A DNA stretch of 64,000 nucleotides from Brevibacillus panacihumi W25 (GTDB lineage: Bacteria > Bacillota > Bacilli > Brevibacillales > Brevibacillaceae): contig NZ_KI629782.1 in NCBI RefSeq assembly GCF_000503775.1, positions 1,662,045-1,726,044 of the forward strand, in the 5' to 3' direction. The translations under genes and the position numbers were made by a program. Each line of letters opens with the position of its first letter. Position 1 is the first letter of the stretch. Shown one piece after another: positions 25,996 to 35,334 of this stretch. Below the pieces are notes generated by a model that made no database searches, was not told where the DNA came from, and was given only the letters and a program-made list of their open reading frames with translations.

Positions 25996-26892
25996 TTACT
26001 TAATTCGCAATATTCTGTCCATTGCAGCCGAAGTGTTGTAGACGATCTGGTCGGAATAGCATTTGTACACCGGACACATCTCGGCGTTTGCCCATCCGTC
26101 GTAATCCAGAGCGACGAGCTCATCCACTACCCGCACATAGTCCACGTCACCTGCGAGCAGATCGACAAAACCGGCCAAGCCTTTTGCATCCCGGCGATAA
26201 TCTTTGAAATGCACTTTCGCGATCCTCTTGCCCAAGATGCGAATCCACTGCTCCGGATAGCCGTGCGCGACCACATTGCCGACATCGAAAAAGACGCGAA
26301 CCCAAGGCGAGCCGATCTTGTCGATGAAATCACGCATTTCCAGGGGAGAGAGCAAAAACTTGTTCCAAATGTTCTCTACTCCGATCACAACCTGTTTTTC
26401 TTCCGCGTATGGCGCAAGCTCGAGGAAAGCAGACAGCGCTCGCTCATAGGCGACATCGTAATCGATCACCTCAGAGCCGGCAAAAAACTCGATCTCCTTG
26501 GCATCCGGCACGACCTCATCAGGGGTGAAATCCACTCCGACCGTCCCCGGGCAAACGAGAATACAATCGACTCCCAGCAAGGCCCCGATGTCCAGCTGCC
26601 GTCTCACCGTCTCCTTTGCCTTTTGGCGAATATCTTCCCGATTGCTGGTCAGGGAGAATTGCCAGTACAGTCCTGTGGCCAGACTGTTGATCACGATCCC
26701 GATGTCATCCGCCGCCTGCTTCAAGCGAAGAATTTCTTCGTCGCTGCTCGTCAGGCTTAGCTCACCTTTCATGCTCAACGCCAGTTCAATTCCCTCAAAA
26801 CCTGCTTCCTTTGCCAACTTCATACAGTCCGCGATGTTCATTTGTTCAGGAAATGACCATATGTTAATGCCTTTCTTGATTTTGCAGCGCAT
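25996..26892 (-). CDS. Sugar phosphate isomerase/epimerase (xylose isomerase-like TIM barrel)
   Basis: A 298-residue AP-endonuclease-2 family protein. It starts MRCKIKKGINIWSFP at ATG 26892 with GGGAG 7 bases upstream. Expected metal ligands are visible: Glu in VIGVENIWNKFLL, Asp in VFFDVGN, His in KVHFKDY and Glu in NAEMCPV. Relatives include IolE, IolI and tagatose/psicose 3-epimerases. It is the first gene of the operon and probably isomerises or dehydrates the sugar-like product. A strong promoter lies upstream. Confidence 0.88.
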   Translation of the reverse strand: MRCKIKKGINIWSFPEQMNIADCMKLAKEAGFEGIELALSMKGELSLTSSDEEILRLKQAADDIGIVINSLATGLYWQFSLTSNREDIRQKAKETVRRQLDIGALLGVDCILVCPGTVGVDFTPDEVVPDAKEIEFFAGSEVIDYDVAYERALSAFLELAPYAEEKQVVIGVENIWNKFLLSPLEMRDFIDKIGSPWVRVFFDVGNVVAHGYPEQWIRILGKRIAKVHFKDYRRDAKGLAGFVDLLAGDVDYVRVVDELVALDYDGWANAEMCPVYKCYSDQIVYNTSAAMDRILRIK

Positions 26893-26944
26893 GTGAGCAC
26901 TCCCTTCCTCTCGTGATCGAATGTAATAGAGGAAAAACTGCTTT

Positions 26945-26961
26945 TCATGATACAATCATGA
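26945..26961. promoter_or_regulatory. Candidate operator dyad in the catabolic operon leader
   Basis: TCATGAT and ATCATGA form a perfect 7-bp inverted repeat with a 3-base spacer. It lies between the operon promoter and its first gene, about 45 bases downstream of the -10. It could be a site for the divergent DeoR-type regulator. Confidence 0.45.
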
Positions 26962-27003
26962 TCAATTTGTTTAAATTATGTTACTTTCTGTACTATAGTT
27001 TTC

Positions 27004-27032
27004 AGAATATTCCCTTTTCCAATCCATGTCAA
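27004..27032 (-). promoter_or_regulatory. Promoter of the 13-gene catabolic operon
   Basis: TTGACA (plus 27027-27032) and TATTCT (plus 27004-27009) are 17 bases apart on the minus strand. This gives a leader of about 110 bases. The rest of the 385-base intergenic stretch is AT-rich, and I see no riboswitch in it. Confidence 0.7.
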
Positions 27033-27164
27033 CAAAATTATGCACCTTCTTCTTGTGAAATCATTCGCGTCATATCCGCGTTTCTTTCCCTATAAGACAA
27101 TAATTGCAGCTATGGTTGCAGGGATTTGTAAAATTATGGCGAATGATTTCGAAAAAGTCCTGAT

Positions 27165-27227
27165 TTGTTTATCATTCGAAACATGGTATTATCATTTTAT
27201 GATCAAAACTAATCATATAGATCAAAA
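27165..27227 (+). promoter_or_regulatory. Promoter and direct repeats upstream of the DeoR-family regulator
   Basis: TTGTTT (27165-27170) and TATTAT (27187-27192) are 16 bases apart. Just downstream GATCAAAA occurs twice (27201-27208 and 27220-27227), 19 bases apart, about two helical turns. Such spacing suits a self-binding DeoR-type repressor. Confidence 0.45.
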
Positions 27228-27277
27228 ATGTTCATCCATTACCTTATTCAATCATTAAAAATGAGAGAGGTTATACG

Positions 27278-28030
27278 ATGATGGAAAATCCACGCGCAAA
27301 AGAGATATTGGAACATTTGAATCGCAGATCTCCCCTATCGATAGATGAGCTTGCCACCTTGTTGGCTGTCTCCACCGTTACTGTACGCCGCGACCTGGCC
27401 GAACTGGAAAACGAAGGCTTGATCATCCGGCAAAGAGGCGGGGCCGCCCTTCCCAGCAATTCGATCGAGCCGATGTTTTACCAGCGGCATAAGCAGCACC
27501 TTGAGCTGAAGAAGCAAATCGCCAAGTACGCTGCGGAGCAAGTCGAAGAAGGCGAAGTGATCGCCATCGACGTCGGCACGACAGCAGCTGAATTTGCCAA
27601 AGAGCTTTTGAAAAAGAATAATTTGACGGTGTTTACGAATTCCTTCCAAGCTGCCTCCATCCTGGCGAAAAGCCAGCATCAGGTCTATTTTGTCGGCGGC
27701 ATGCTGCGAAAATCAGAAATGTCGATGGTTGGGTCCATTGCCAAGGACACCGTGCTGAAATTCAACTACGACCGCTTTTACATGGGGCTGGCTGGAATCA
27801 GCCACAGTGCGGGACCTACCGATTACAGCCTGGAGGACGCCGAGGTCAAGCGCTGTTTTATCTCCAAGTCCAAGGAAGTGATCGCGCTGGTGGATAAAAC
27901 GAAGTTCGGCAAATCCTCGTTGGTGAAGGTCTGCGAGATGGATGAGATTACAACCGTGATTACGAATCAGGATGATGGTGTTGCGGGGCAAGAAATGGCG
28001 TATTTCAGAGGGAAGCTGATAACGGTGTAA
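27278..28030 (+). CDS. DeoR/GlpR family transcriptional regulator
   Basis: A 250-residue protein with an N-terminal HTH (SIDELATLLAVSTVTVRRDL). A DeoR sensor domain follows, related to ribose-5-phosphate isomerase, with IAIDVGTTAAEFAK, VFTNSFQAA and FVGGMLRKSEMSMVG. These domains bind a sugar phosphate. It is divergent from the 13-gene operon across 385 bases and is the obvious local regulator, so the inducer is probably a phosphorylated intermediate made by the FGGY kinase. Confidence 0.9.
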   Translation: MMENPRAKEILEHLNRRSPLSIDELATLLAVSTVTVRRDLAELENEGLIIRQRGGAALPSNSIEPMFYQRHKQHLELKKQIAKYAAEQVEEGEVIAIDVGTTAAEFAKELLKKNNLTVFTNSFQAASILAKSQHQVYFVGGMLRKSEMSMVGSIAKDTVLKFNYDRFYMGLAGISHSAGPTDYSLEDAEVKRCFISKSKEVIALVDKTKFGKSSLVKVCEMDEITTVITNQDDGVAGQEMAYFRGKLITV

Positions 28031-28084
28031 TTTTTCGCAAGAAAAATACGGGGAGATCACCCGAGTCCCCGACCCCTACTAATT

Positions 28085-28228
28085 TGGTGGTTGGTCAAAC
28101 AGTAGTGGAGGGGAGGAAAAAGGCGAGAACGCTCCAGGCGGATTGAAATCTTTGCTGGGGGTCATCCCTGGTCGTCTCCATTCCAAAGGCCTTCGCTTAT
28201 CTCCCCTTTTTCCTCGACCAGCCTTTGC
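28085..28228 (+). repeat. Palindromic repeat family 1, copy A (internally deleted)
   Basis: About 145 bases sharing both ends with copies B and C: GTGGAGGGGAGGAAAAA at the left and CCCTTTTTCCTCGACCAG at the right. The central 100 or so bases of the other copies are missing, and the junction reads CCAAAGG directly into CCTTCGC. It occupies the gap between the DeoR regulator and ribU. Confidence 0.85.
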
Positions 28229-28276
28229 TTGTCCTCCTGCTTTTTTGTGGGCTTCTCGCAGGTGATAGAAAAAACA

Positions 28277-28313
28277 AAAAATCCTCTATCCCACAGGGGA
28301 CGGAGGATTTTTC
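28277..28313 (-). terminator. Terminator of ribU
   Basis: On the minus strand AAATCCTC-c-GTCCC pairs with GGGAT-a-GAGGATTT and is followed by a long T run. Confidence 0.85.
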
Positions 28314-28342
28314 GTGACCTCTTAAAAAACGTCTATCGTTGG

Positions 28343-28951
28343 TTAATTCGCCGTTCTCACTTGCAATCTAGGCGCCAGCTTCACGTATACCGGATACGCT
28401 ACCAAAGCGAGGACGACTCCCTTGAAGATATTGAACGGAACGATTCCGTACAAGATCAGGGACCAGACGCTGTCGGCGCCGAAGCTGGACAGAAGCTGCT
28501 CCATCGGCATCTGGTAGAGCGCCGCATACGCAGGCAGCAGGAACCAAGCGTTCATAAATGCCATGACAACGGTCATCAGCAAGGCTCCGATCGCCAGACC
28601 GGTGAGGAAGCCTTGTTTGCCTTTTGCCAATCGCTGCATCAGCACAGCAGAAACGACGAAGATTGAACCTGCCAAGATATTGGCTACTTCCCCGATGATC
28701 AGGCCATCTGTATTTTTAAACAGCATGTGCAAAACATTCTTCATAACCTCGATGACAACACCTGCGACTGGTCCGTACATAAGCCCGCCGATCAAAGCCG
28801 GCAAGGTGCTGAAGTCCAGCTTCAAAAACGAAGGCGTAAAGGGAATCGGGAACTCCAGATACTGCAGGATAAACGCAACCGCAGCCAGCATAGGAATCGT
28901 CACCAGCCGTTTGGTTGCTGTCCGTGATGAGTGCAAAGCTGTTTCTTTCAT
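28343..28951 (-). CDS. ribU: Riboflavin ECF transporter S component RibU
   Basis: A 202-residue membrane protein with about six helices. Diagnostic parts are AAVAFILQYLEFPIPF, LKLDFSTLPALIGGLMYGP and a TRP-like NVLHML segment, as in RibU/FmnP (YpaA). It binds riboflavin and works with the shared EcfAA'T module, which is not in this window. The ATG at 28951 has GAGGAG 9 bases upstream; the ATG three codons earlier overlaps that site. The upstream FMN riboswitch confirms the substrate class. Confidence 0.95.
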   Translation of the reverse strand: MKETALHSSRTATKRLVTIPMLAAVAFILQYLEFPIPFTPSFLKLDFSTLPALIGGLMYGPVAGVVIEVMKNVLHMLFKNTDGLIIGEVANILAGSIFVVSAVLMQRLAKGKQGFLTGLAIGALLMTVVMAFMNAWFLLPAYAALYQMPMEQLLSSFGADSVWSLILYGIVPFNIFKGVVLALVAYPVYVKLAPRLQVRTAN

Positions 28952-29048
28952 GTGTACCATCTCCTCAGTTTTCTACTCCTTCTTGAGGAATGGCAACAGT
29001 CGTCTTTCCTTCACGTATTTGATCGCCCGGCAACAGAAAAAGAACATC

Positions 29049-29080
29049 AAAAGCCCTGAGGAACATCGTCCCCAGGGCTT
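29049..29080 (-). terminator. Terminator of the FMN riboswitch
   Basis: On the minus strand AAGCCCTGGGGA pairs with TCCTCAGGGCTT and ends in TTTTG. It lies between the RFN aptamer and ribU. Confidence 0.75.
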
Positions 29081-29212
29081 CATTGCAGGCGTATGACCAA
29101 GGCATGCACAAAAAAGGGTACAAGAAACAAAAGGGTCTATTGCAGACGAAGCTCCCCTGTTGCTTCTCCCGTTTGCACAGGCAAACAAGCACGTGTGAAT
29201 ACGCACTGTCGT

Positions 29213-29363
29213 CATCCTTCTCCCATCCAGACTGTACTGTCGGCTCTGGATTCTCACCAGATCCTGCACTCCGTCGCTTGTGACAGCTCGGGAGGCTCGC
29301 GGGCTTGCCATGCGCTAAGGCATGGTCACCGCCGGTCGGGAATTTCACCCTGCCCCGAAGGAA
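29213..29363 (-). ncRNA. FMN riboswitch (RFN element) controlling ribU
   Basis: On the minus strand the conserved RFN blocks appear in order: CTTCGGGGCAGGGTGAAATT, CCGACCGGCGGT, AGCCCGCGAG, GGATCTGGTGAGAATCC and GAGCCGACAGT, ending in GGATGGGAGAAGGATG. FMN binding should close the downstream terminator and stop ribU expression. Confidence 0.96.
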
Positions 29364-29387
29364 TGTGTAGTTGTTTATACAAATGCT

Positions 29388-29417
29388 ATTATATAGCGTT
29401 CCTTTTTCTTTTGACAA
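29388..29417 (-). promoter_or_regulatory. Promoter of the FMN riboswitch/ribU transcript
   Basis: TTGTCA (plus 29412-29417) and TATAAT (plus 29388-29393) are 18 bases apart on the minus strand, just upstream of the aptamer. Confidence 0.75.
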
Positions 29418-29427
29418 TAGCGAAAGT

Positions 29428-31473
29428 TTACCGGCTTTTCTTCTCTACTGCGACACGGCCGGAGAAAAACGTCGCGCCGCCTCCCATATCTGCGATGCGA
29501 TCCGGCGTCAAGGCATTGACGAAGTGCTTGGAATCCGGCGAATCCGCCCATAAGCCCTGGCTGACGACGACACCAGGCAAAACGGTATCTCCTACGGATA
29601 CGACCAGCTCACAAACGCCGCGATCATTCCTTACCTCTACCCAATCGCCTTCCTCAATGCCATTCGCTTTCGCATCATCCGTGTTCATATACAAACGAGG
29701 CTGCTTTTCCATCCTGGCATGCTTCGCGTTATTGGAGAACGTGGAGTTGAGAAAATTGTGGTTCGGTCCTGGAATAAACCAGTACGGATACGAGCTTTCC
29801 ACCGGTAGTGGCGCATAGGTCGGCAGAGGCGGAAGCCCCACATTTTCCATCTGGCTAGAGTACAGCTCGATCCTTCCGCTCGGTGTCGGCAAATTCTCGA
29901 TGAAAGGAGCATGTATCCGGGCTTTCACGTAGTTTTGTTCGAGCAACTCTTCGTACTCGATGCCGTACAAATACGGATTTTGCGGAAAATTGAGTGCCTG
30001 TCGAATCAGGTCTTCCTCGGTATCATCGAACATGGCATCGGCAAAACCCATCCCTTTGGCGAGCAAGCGGAACACTTCGACGTTGGATTTGCTCTGTCCA
30101 TATGGAGCGATAACTGGCTTCTGCAGGTGGATATAGTGATGCCAATACGACGTGTAGAAATCGGTATTTTCATAGGAGGCGGTCGCTGGCAAAACAATAT
30201 CTGCATACAGCGCCGTCTCCGTCAGAAACAGATCATGCACAACCGTAAACAAATCCTCGCGCTCCAGGCCCTGTCTCACTTTATTTCCTTCCGGTGCGAC
30301 GAGAGCCGGATTGCTGTTGTAGACGTAGAGAGAGTGAACAGGCGGATCAATCTCCAACAGCGCATGCCCGAGCCGGTTCATGTTGATGCTGCGCGTTTCT
30401 TTTTTCTCAAGTACATCTGGACGTTGCAAAGCGGTTCTGTTAAACCCTAGAAATCCGCCGTTGCCCTTCATCGCCCCGCCGCCTTTCACCAGCCATTGAC
30501 CGGTAAGCGCGGGCAGGCAAGCGATGGTGCGAATGCACATGCCGCCGTTGTCGTGGTGCTGCAAGCCGTTCCCGATGCGGATAAAAGACGGAGAGGTCTG
30601 CGCGTACATCCTCGCCAGCTTGTAAATATCCTCAACCGGGACACCTGTAATGGCGGAGACGGAGGCCGGATCATACGCGCGAACATGCTCCCGCAATTCC
30701 TCGTGTCCGACTGTATACTGCTCCAGGAAGTGCTGATCCACCCAGTTTTCTGCGAAAAGAATATGCATCAAGCCAAGCGCCAGAGCAGTGTCCGTGCCCG
30801 GCAGGATCGGGATAAACCAGTCGGCCCACTGTCCCGTCCGATTTTTATGGACGTCGATGACCACGATTTTCGCGCCGTTCTTGCGCGCTTGCTCTGCCAG
30901 GACCACCTGGTGCATATTCGTACTAATCGCATTGATGCCCCACATGATAAAAAGCTTCGTATGAATCGTATCTTCCGGGTCTGTCCCGAAAGCGCCTCCC
31001 ATCGTGTAGCTGTAACCGACTGCACCTGCGGAATTGCAGATCGTCCGCTCCAGGCGGCTGGCTCCAAGCCGATGGAAAAAGCGCAGGTCCATGCTCTCCG
31101 CATTGAGTCTGCCCATATTGCCGTAGAAGCTGTATGGCAAAATACTTTCTGCACCATGCTCGGAGATGAGCGTCTTCCACTTGTACGTAACGGTTTCGAT
31201 CGCTTCCTCCCAGCTGATCGGCTCGAACTGGCCACTCCCTTTGAGACCGGTCCGCTTGAGCGGCTGCTGCAGGCGCTTGGGATCATACAGGCGTTCAGTC
31301 ATATTGCGCACCTTATTGCAAATATTCCCTTTTGTTACCGGATGCTCGGGGTCCCCCTCCACCTTGACCACACGCCCATCCTGCTTGTGCAAAAGCAAGC
31401 CGCATTGATCCGGGCAATCCAGAGAACAAACGGCTGGAAATACGCCATCGGGCTGGTCCACGTATGATTTCAT
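29428..31473 (-). CDS. Molybdopterin oxidoreductase (formate dehydrogenase/DMSO reductase superfamily)
   Basis: A 681-residue protein with an N-terminal 4Fe-4S motif (CSLDCPDQC and, further on, GNICNK). Mo-bis-MGD domains follow, with NSAGAVGYSYTMGGAFG, VIDVHKNRTGQWADWFIPILPGTDTALALG and the C-terminal molydopterin-binding domain (NDRGVCELVVSVGD). It resembles YyaE/YoaE-type soluble enzymes of Bacillus. The substrate is unknown and no electron-transfer subunit is encoded nearby. It starts at ATG 31473 with a GAGAGGAG site. It lies 60 bases downstream of the dynamin operon on the same strand. Confidence 0.9.
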   Translation of the reverse strand: MKSYVDQPDGVFPAVCSLDCPDQCGLLLHKQDGRVVKVEGDPEHPVTKGNICNKVRNMTERLYDPKRLQQPLKRTGLKGSGQFEPISWEEAIETVTYKWKTLISEHGAESILPYSFYGNMGRLNAESMDLRFFHRLGASRLERTICNSAGAVGYSYTMGGAFGTDPEDTIHTKLFIMWGINAISTNMHQVVLAEQARKNGAKIVVIDVHKNRTGQWADWFIPILPGTDTALALGLMHILFAENWVDQHFLEQYTVGHEELREHVRAYDPASVSAITGVPVEDIYKLARMYAQTSPSFIRIGNGLQHHDNGGMCIRTIACLPALTGQWLVKGGGAMKGNGGFLGFNRTALQRPDVLEKKETRSINMNRLGHALLEIDPPVHSLYVYNSNPALVAPEGNKVRQGLEREDLFTVVHDLFLTETALYADIVLPATASYENTDFYTSYWHHYIHLQKPVIAPYGQSKSNVEVFRLLAKGMGFADAMFDDTEEDLIRQALNFPQNPYLYGIEYEELLEQNYVKARIHAPFIENLPTPSGRIELYSSQMENVGLPPLPTYAPLPVESSYPYWFIPGPNHNFLNSTFSNNAKHARMEKQPRLYMNTDDAKANGIEEGDWVEVRNDRGVCELVVSVGDTVLPGVVVSQGLWADSPDSKHFVNALTPDRIADMGGGATFFSGRVAVEKKSR

Positions 31474-31533
31474 AACCGCGCTCCTCTCCAGTTTCCTTTT
31501 CTTTTTCTCAGGATAGCAGTTTGCGGCGAAGGA

Positions 31534-34500
31534 TTAAACGAGATTTTGCTTTCGGAAGTGTCGCCATTTTTTCAGCGTCTGGATCGTGAGCTTTGTTTTG
31601 GCGAAAAACATTTTCATGTTCACGATATCCAGCTCGACTGCCGCGATCTTCTGTTTCTGTCGATCCGTTTCTTTTTCGATCGTCGCTTTGTACAGACGAA
31701 GCTGTTCCTGTGTCACTTTTTGCAGGCTGCTGACAAAGGAGGACATGTCAGAGGTATTCAAGTCCTGATTGCAAAACGCAATGATGCGATTTTCCACCTC
31801 TGTGATCGAATCAATGAAGGTGTCATACACTTCCTGCTTCACATCTCCCAGCGATTTCCCGCCAAACAACGTCCCCAGGAAGCCTCCGACAAAAGCACCG
31901 AGCGGGCCTAAAAGAGCCGCTCCAATCGTGGCACCAATCGCGGAGCCGAGATTCAGACCATCTCCGTAATCAATTGAACGGAAATGATTGTCCAAGGAAC
32001 TACCCGTCGCTTGGTGCAAGCTGGGAAGAGATCGCAACAGATCCCTTTGTTGAACCGGGCTCGCAAAAGGCAGATTGGCATACAATTCCTCGATCATACC
32101 TACCATCTCGTCATGGATCCGTTTCACCATCCGATCCAGCTCTCTTTTTCTGGCCTGCTCGATCTGTGAAACGATATGATTCGTCGCAGCCTCAGCTTGT
32201 GCGGCGACTCCTTTTTTTAACTTGTCAGCTGAATCCACTTCCACCAGCCAGTCATGAAAAAACGTGACGCCTTCCTGCATGCTTTGGTCAAGAATCTGGT
32301 TCATGCTTTGAATATATTGACTTCTGCTGCGATGATAGCTGTTCATCATTCTTTCCTGGATCTCTTCCTCAAACATGTCAAAGCTGGCAGGTGTACTTCC
32401 TTGCACGATGGCAAGCTGCTTTCGATGTTCACTGATCTTTTCTCGGATGATCTCCGTCAATTCGTGGCTGAGAGTGATCGATTCCTTGGCTATAGCGTCT
32501 ACGAACAAGTCTACCTGCTGATCTTTGGCTTCCGCGAAAATCTTATCGCGCAAGAGTCCCAAATTCTCTACGTAGCGCCTGGCGTCTGCCTGCACCTCGG
32601 AAGGAGCAAGGGAGCATACCGGATAGACGATGACCTGCTCTACCTCAAGGGAACGCGCCAAATCACGGCGTACTCGTTCGATGGTCTCTTCCGCTGCACT
32701 TTCGCCGTCACAATCCAGCTCGTCATCGCCAAAGACAAGGTCCATTTTGTTCAGAACTACGAACATTTTCCCCACTTCTTCCCGGACCATCCGCAGGACA
32801 TGAAGCTCCTTGCCTTTCAAGGCGTTGCGCGCATCCATGATGAAAAGTGATATATGACTGCTCTCCACGACGCGATTGGCGATGGCGCTGCGGGCCTCAT
32901 TGGCGTTAAAGCCGGGGGAGTCGATCAGCATGATGTCATCGGGCAGCTCCTTGAGCGGCAGGAAAACTTTTACCCGTTCGACCCATTGCAGCTCGGGAGA
33001 TCCCACTCGTGTATACGACATAATAAAATCGCGGATTTGCCCTACGTGCTCTTCCTTGATCGTCGTGCCGTCTGCCAGCGTCCACTCGGGCTCGATGGGA
33101 AGCGTCTTCTTGCGCTGCCCCTGCTTGTCCCATACTTCTACCCTGGCGTTCACGTCCTTGATAATCTCGGTAGGGACACCTGTCGCTTCTTCTTGCGTGA
33201 CGAAAAAGATATTGGTGGCGAAAAGTTGATTTAACAAGGTGGTTTTCCCGGCACTTGTCTCGCCCACCAAAGCGATTTTCAAGTACCTTCTCGTAGAGTC
33301 GTTCCATTCCTCTGCTTCCGGGAAACGGTCATCTTCCTCTTGCTTGCTCTTATCGGACTCCCGTTTTTGGAACATTTGCAGGAATTTCTGAAACATCCCC
33401 CCGCTAGACGCTGGTGCTTCGTCCTGGAGTTGCGGCTCTGGCTCCGTGACGGTAACGGCTACTTCTGCCGCTCCTGACTTGAGGCTTTCCAATGCTGCCA
33501 ACTGATCCTGGATGAAATCCTGATACCCCTGCATTTTCTCTTTGAGCTGCGCATGGGTATCCCCGTTTCGGCTGACTTGCTGGAACTCAGCCAGGGACGC
33601 CTTCAGCTCCTCGATGACAAAGGCAGAGTCGTGCGAGAGGTCCTCTTGCCTTTTCAACAGAGCGGTTCCCATGATCGTGCCAAATTGACGCAGCCATAAA
33701 AACGGTTTTTCTTCCGGTATGGCCTGCAGGCTTTCCATAATACCGGATGCATCGCCCAAAATAATCGCTTCCCAGAGATCGCAGATGGATCCTAGATGTT
33801 TTCCGAATGGATTCAAGCAGATTCCGACCTGATAACCGTCATCTTCCCGCCAGCGCTCCGTCACCTGCAGAGCTTCTTCCCTTTTCCCTGTCGCGTACAG
33901 GCATTCGATCTCCATGAGCTGCAGCAAGGAATAGGCGTCGGGGATGATAATCTCGTGATTGCGCAGGCTTACCGTCATCCGGTTCTCTTTCCATTTTGAG
34001 ATCTGATGCAAGACCTGGTCGTAGGTTACCTGCCGATTGCGAAACTTCGCAAAAAGGATTTTGATTTGAATCTCCGCTTCCTTGACTGGAGAAATAGAAG
34101 ACCAGACATCCTGCATGTTGTAGATTTCAAACAGCGTCCATTCTGCTGGCACTGATGCTGTTTGAGGCTTCATCGTAGCCGCGGAGAGCTTGCCCAGCGT
34201 ACTGAAATTTTCATGATGGAGCAAACGGGACGAGTAAAAATCAGCCTCCTCCCGTTCTTCTGGCTGGAGCAGTTCATTCATGAGATCCATCAGATGGACA
34301 ATCTGGAATGATTCCGGATTTCGTACGACCTGGGCCACTGCTTCGACGAATTTTTTCTGACCGCTCGCCTCAATTGGGTTTTCGAACAACTCATCGATGG
34401 ACTTCAGAAACACGCTGATCAGCTTTTCGATACTGTCCCGGTTCTGCTCCTCGGCCAACGCAATGGTATGCAAAAAGATTTCGTAGCCCTGTATGTAGAT

Positions 34501-35310
34501 ATACGGATTTTCCTCGGCCAAGGCATGGAAAATGGAGCAAAGCAGCTCCACGAGTTCACCGGACTGCTGGTTTGCCCTCGCGTAAATGGCTCGCAGCAGG
34601 AGCGCGCCCACCGATTGGTCTCCTTTCGCTTCCTCGAGGCTGGGCAGATAGCGCAAGGACTGCTCGTGCCAGTTGTACCAGACGTATTCGTGGAAGACGA
34701 CCTCTGGCAGATAGCGCAATAAATAGGGCATCTGCTTGGCCAGGTACATCACGGCCTGATTGGATTTTCCTTGCTCATTCAAGGTTCGTACGAGCATCAA
34801 GTCTACGATGAGGCAAAGCGGGTCTTCTTTCCCGATTTCCTTCAGAAAAGAGATGGCCTTGTCCAGCTCGCGCTTCTGGATCAGCCTGAGGGCTTCCTCC
34901 AGCTTGCTGATGACGGATGGCAGCGGAATTTGCTGTCGCAGATTGAGGATCTGCTCATGAATATCCAAGAGAATCTGTTCATCCTCCAGACTCAGCCAAA
35001 ACCGTTCATCCTGTTCTTCATTTTCCGTTCTCCATGCGAGATAGAGCCGCTTCTCGTCCAAATCGATGAAGCTCTCTTTTACCCATAAGAAAGTGTTTAT
35101 GTAATACCCGTCGACGGACTCATCAAAAAAGGCAATTCGTCGATCCGTAACCACGACAGTCCCACTCACTTGCTCGCTGTCAGGCCAGAAATCCTGGTTG
35201 TAAAACGTAGCTGCCGCTTCATATTGGAGAGTTTCTTCCTCCGGGTTCAGGCGGACTATGTTTGCGATCTGCGGATTTTGAATCCCGCTATGCCGTTCGG
35301 AAGGCTGCAT
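31534..35310 (-). CDS. Large dynamin-like GTPase with N-terminal GRAM/PH-like and helical domains
   Basis: About 1258 residues. The first 120 look like a GRAM/PH-like beta domain (GTVVVTDRRIAFFDES). Residues 130-560 are alpha-helical with TPR-like character, and an acidic/Pro linker follows (620-680). The GTPase has G1 GETSAGKTT (about 683-690), G3 DSPGFN (797-802) and G4 NKMD (854-857). A helical stalk holds a Gly-rich hydrophobic stretch (IGATIGAALLGPLGAFVGGF, about 1130-1150) able to enter membrane, and the end is a basic coiled coil. Start ATG 35310 or GTG 35319. It is last in a four-gene operon. Confidence 0.85.
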   Translation of the reverse strand: MQPSERHSGIQNPQIANIVRLNPEEETLQYEAAATFYNQDFWPDSEQVSGTVVVTDRRIAFFDESVDGYYINTFLWVKESFIDLDEKRLYLAWRTENEEQDERFWLSLEDEQILLDIHEQILNLRQQIPLPSVISKLEEALRLIQKRELDKAISFLKEIGKEDPLCLIVDLMLVRTLNEQGKSNQAVMYLAKQMPYLLRYLPEVVFHEYVWYNWHEQSLRYLPSLEEAKGDQSVGALLLRAIYARANQQSGELVELLCSIFHALAEENPYIYIQGYEIFLHTIALAEEQNRDSIEKLISVFLKSIDELFENPIEASGQKKFVEAVAQVVRNPESFQIVHLMDLMNELLQPEEREEADFYSSRLLHHENFSTLGKLSAATMKPQTASVPAEWTLFEIYNMQDVWSSISPVKEAEIQIKILFAKFRNRQVTYDQVLHQISKWKENRMTVSLRNHEIIIPDAYSLLQLMEIECLYATGKREEALQVTERWREDDGYQVGICLNPFGKHLGSICDLWEAIILGDASGIMESLQAIPEEKPFLWLRQFGTIMGTALLKRQEDLSHDSAFVIEELKASLAEFQQVSRNGDTHAQLKEKMQGYQDFIQDQLAALESLKSGAAEVAVTVTEPEPQLQDEAPASSGGMFQKFLQMFQKRESDKSKQEEDDRFPEAEEWNDSTRRYLKIALVGETSAGKTTLLNQLFATNIFFVTQEEATGVPTEIIKDVNARVEVWDKQGQRKKTLPIEPEWTLADGTTIKEEHVGQIRDFIMSYTRVGSPELQWVERVKVFLPLKELPDDIMLIDSPGFNANEARSAIANRVVESSHISLFIMDARNALKGKELHVLRMVREEVGKMFVVLNKMDLVFGDDELDCDGESAAEETIERVRRDLARSLEVEQVIVYPVCSLAPSEVQADARRYVENLGLLRDKIFAEAKDQQVDLFVDAIAKESITLSHELTEIIREKISEHRKQLAIVQGSTPASFDMFEEEIQERMMNSYHRSRSQYIQSMNQILDQSMQEGVTFFHDWLVEVDSADKLKKGVAAQAEAATNHIVSQIEQARKRELDRMVKRIHDEMVGMIEELYANLPFASPVQQRDLLRSLPSLHQATGSSLDNHFRSIDYGDGLNLGSAIGATIGAALLGPLGAFVGGFLGTLFGGKSLGDVKQEVYDTFIDSITEVENRIIAFCNQDLNTSDMSSFVSSLQKVTQEQLRLYKATIEKETDRQKQKIAAVELDIVNMKMFFAKTKLTIQTLKKWRHFRKQNLV

Positions 35311-35334
35311 GACATTCACCGTTCTTTCAAGTTG

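Noticed and set aside
27040..27258. A 72-codon frame in the AT-rich gap before the DeoR-type regulator
   Set aside because: No ribosome site, covers the promoter and direct repeats, and has random-looking composition.
26893..27277. Possible TPP riboswitch before the operon with an NMT1/THI5-like binding protein
   Set aside because: No CTGAGA-type thi-box is seen in the leader, so thiamine control is not supported and thiamine salvage remains only a comparison.
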